In this document: piece after piece, positions 51,201-52,138 of the stretch
Layout of the letters: each line of letters starts with the position of its first letter
Position numbering within the stretch: position 1 is the first letter of the stretch
Source of the DNA: CAYJII01 sp964370225
GTDB lineage: Bacteria; Bacillota; Clostridia; Oscillospirales; Ruminococcaceae
DNA length: 52,138 nucleotides
Assembly (NCBI GenBank): GCA_964370225.1
Contig: CAYJII010000016.1
Span: 1 to 52,138, forward strand
Direction: 5' to 3'
The notes under the pieces: model-generated
Told to the model about the DNA's origin: nothing
Database searches by the model: none
Seen by the model: the letters and a program-made list of their open reading frames with translations, nothing else
Made by a program: the position numbers and the translations under genes

Positions 51201-52138
51201 CTTCGTGGTCCATGGCACTAACAGCGTCATTTGCGGCACTCTCCCATGTTCTGATAGAATAATCAAAAGTAGGGTAGTCGCTATCCTGCACCATCCAACC
51301 GCTTAGGGCAGAGTTAGATTGACCGCTTACCCAAGCATCGAGCTCGGTCACGAAAGCTTCGGATTGCATTGAATCGGTGTCATTTGGGGAAGTGCCATCA
51401 TTGGTTGCTCCATTGCCATCATTACCTATGCCGCTTAAGTCTTTGTTTATTTCACCCTCTTGCAAAAAATAACAATTTTGCACCGTGCCATTGTTATTTC
51501 CGGCAACACCGCCGACTAGACCAACTCCGCTGACATCGCCACTGTTATAGCAATTTTGCACTGTACCATAATTAGAACCGACAACACCGCCGACTTGACC
51601 ATATCCGCTGACAGTTCCTGTATTATAGCAATTTTGCACCGTACCATTGTTAGAACCGACAACACCGCCGACAAAGTTGCCTGTTCCGCTGATAGTTCCT
51701 GTGTTATAGCAATTTTGCACCGTACTATAATTAGAACCGACAACACCGCCGACATTATCGAGACCTTTAATATGGGAGTCTATCACACCCACATTTTGTA
51801 TCACTGATCCGGTTAGCGTGTATCCAAACAAACCCTCACTATAGCCTGCATTTATGTATACACCACTCACGGTATGCCCCTGTCCGTCAAACGTACCTGC
51901 AAATTGCATTTGCAGTGTATTTGTGCCGATAGCAGTCCAGCTGTTATCTGCGTTCAGAGTGGCGAATTCGCCTGTGTCAGGGTCTAACTCGCCACTGTAG
52001 CCTACCACCCCTGCGTCAGTTAGGTCGATATCATCAGTGAGGGTTACAGTTCTGCCTTTGAATAAGTTCTTTCCGCTATTGACTAGTTGTGCAAAATACG
52101 CAAGCCCTGCCGCCGTGCGGATTTTCATATTGCCAATG
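48298..52138 (-). CDS. Giant GLUG-repeat surface protein with sortase-like anchor, 5' end outside window
   Basis: At least 1279 residues are visible and the frame runs off the right edge. Three large modules of about 300 residues repeat: a GLAxxxxxVN segment, DIDLTDAGVxGY, FDGQGxTVSGVYIN, GLFGY, then GLUG repeats (VGGVVGSNxGTVQNCYNTG). The GLUG repeats probably form a beta-helix. After them come an InlB-B-like segment (DSWTITPSTVVITDNDFTM), a Big_2-type Ig domain and an X2-like domain. The end, VPTTGDDSN, a hydrophobic helix and KKKLVK, is a variant cell-wall sorting signal. It is an extracellular adhesin-like or glycan-binding protein. The Met at 52128 is internal: the frame continues to the window edge and matches the other modules. 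Confidence 0.88.
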   Translation of the reverse strand, partial: IGNMKIRTAAGLAYFAQLVNSGKNLFKGRTVTLTDDIDLTDAGVVGYSGELDPDTGEFATLNADNSWTAIGTNTLQMQFAGTFDGQGHTVSGVYINAGYSEGLFGYTLTGSVIQNVGVIDSHIKGLDNVGGVVGSNYSTVQNCYNTGTISGTGNFVGGVVGSNNGTVQNCYNTGTVSGYGQVGGVVGSNYGTVQNCYNSGDVSGVGLVGGVAGNNNGTVQNCYFLQEGEINKDLSGIGNDGNGATNDGTSPNDTDSMQSEAFVTELDAWVSGQSNSALSGWMVQDSDYPTFDYSIRTWESAANDAVSAMDHEAINSAVFEIRTAKGLAWFMEDVNAGNDYDGVYVRLTGDIDLTDAGVTGYNGTGNTMDASVNASNSWPGIGTSSAPFSGIFDGQGFTVSGVYINDATASEKGLFGYIKMLKEEDDGEIDIISVGTIQNVSVKNSDIYGQSNIGGIVGQSEGGIVQSCYNTGDVSGANIIVGGIVGYNNGGTIQNSYNTSDVSGSGQIGGIVGKSNGTVQNCYSTGIVSGSGDTGIVIGYNDGGTVKSCYFLQENLINSTFSGIGNGDGTADAMDTDAMQNPDFTAKLNAWVMEQHNKDLRTWVTQDSDSPTFGASHSYWSEVGLSAVESVDYSMDSNGNVKVHTAVGLAWVAEQVNSAANQFHEKTITLTNDIDLMTAGVIGYNGDIDPDTGELATVKEMNSWPAIGFFHYNFATESSIVNRGFQGSFDGQGFTVSNVYINSTGSYKGLFGYAVDANIAGPGENPIMVGGTIENVGVINSHIKGDVFVSGIVGESFSTITNCYNDATVIGNDYVGGIAGNIQFGYPISNCYNTGDVSGNIIVGGIVGYNSSTIQNSYNIGAVSGETNVGGLVGTNSDDVKNSYNSGNVSGTTNVSGTIGNNSSNLYENIYYREGAVISGSAVEHGIAKTETELKSMEFLTELNDWVFANKNTISGLFHWDNLGGTITPVVRANGYKLTITGSDGIPFTQMGFAEDIITLVPEIHSDKVFDSWTITPSTVVITDNDFTMPHEDVTIVGNYRDLLPQTLSFAQEEVKKTVGDDKFTNALTGEKTTVTYTSTNEDVAKINAQTGEVTIMSAGTTEIVATASADNTYIETSISYSLTVDSVKALTYEDITDYVASFNGEFDELAKIYFDGVELKLKQVNADTYELYGYPEGSSTIIGKAERGSIVITLYEEFLRTLPEGDYNLSVTFNGATLTPVGTTVVNVPEGAPEPEVEPEEETDVPTTGDDSNVALWVTFLFISVIGTAVVVKKKLVK
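51473..51770 (-). repeat. Tandem 78-81-bp coding repeats in the surface-protein gene
   Basis: Near-identical blocks beginning with the complement of TTATAGCAATTTTGCAC recur at 51545, 51623 and 51704, and a related block lies near 51473. The period is 26-27 codons. Similarity is high at the DNA level, so the copies look recent or homogenised by recombination. Weaker copies lie near 49500-49700 and 50480-50760. Confidence 0.8.

Noticed and set aside
51473..51770. CRISPR-like array of short repeats
   Set aside because: The repeats keep the reading frame of the surface protein, and the intervening bases code for the same motif, so they are protein repeats.
52128..52138. Start of the surface protein at the Met at 52128
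   Set aside because: The frame stays open to the window edge and the residues around this Met match the interior of other modules; there is no signal peptide.

Overview
This is a 52 kb, AT-rich, gene-dense fragment of a draft assembly (one run of N at 36913-36976). It looks like chromosomal DNA of a strictly anaerobic, fermentative Clostridia, probably close to Lachnospirales. The clues are a trimeric NADH-linked [FeFe]-hydrogenase, a type III glutamine synthetase, a T-box leader before alaS, sugar ABC transporters of the LplABC type with a YesMN-type two-component system, many TTG/GTG starts, AGGAGG ribosome sites and consensus vegetative promoters. No integrase, transposase, phage structural gene or CRISPR array is visible. 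The exact genus cannot be read from the sequence.

Layout. 1-1400: the 5' part of a secreted SGNH esterase, a gene-free stretch holding a strongly folded RNA-like element with a 22-bp perfect palindromic stem, and tRNA-Ser(CGA). 1500-6020: a membrane diguanylate cyclase, then a Y-family DNA polymerase facing an XRE repressor plus ImmA/IrrE metallopeptidase, with palindromic operators in the shared promoter region (an SOS-like module). 6017-12129: galU, glnN and T-box controlled alaS. 12192-20832: a hydrogenase region. On the minus strand lies a five-gene signalling cassette (two DRTGG proteins, an anti-sigma-like ATPase, a hydrogenase-like Fe-S protein, a PHP hydrolase). On the plus strand lies the HydC/ATPase/ferredoxin/HydB/HydA operon behind a Rex-like operator. 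20892-22783: a small unknown protein and enolase. 22912-27169: a self-regulated ABC exporter with its TetR repressor. 27218-29512: a divergent MFS transporter and AraC regulator. 29803-36985: a YesMN two-component system, sugar ABC transporter and sugar isomerase, all on the minus strand.

37284-52138 has a more accessory character. It holds a 2016-residue DUF4062-NTPase-TPR protein (NLR/STAND-like) and, convergent with it, a membrane protein with two TrkA-like Rossmann domains and a C-terminal RyR domain. These are followed by a sulfatase with a divergent LysR regulator and a very large, internally repeated GLUG-motif surface protein with a sortase-like anchor, cut by the window edge.

How the genes fit together. 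The hydrogenase genes join NADH and ferredoxin oxidation to H2 release, and Rex would tie this to the NADH/NAD ratio. The adjacent DRTGG/ATPase/H-cluster-like cassette is plausibly a redox or H2 sensor acting on an unknown target. The repressor/ImmA pair would release the translesion polymerase after damage. The strongest candidates for undescribed biology are the DUF4062-STAND protein with the membrane RyR protein, the hydrogenase-linked signalling cassette, the XRE/ImmA/Y-polymerase switch, and the folded RNA-like element near 890-1083.
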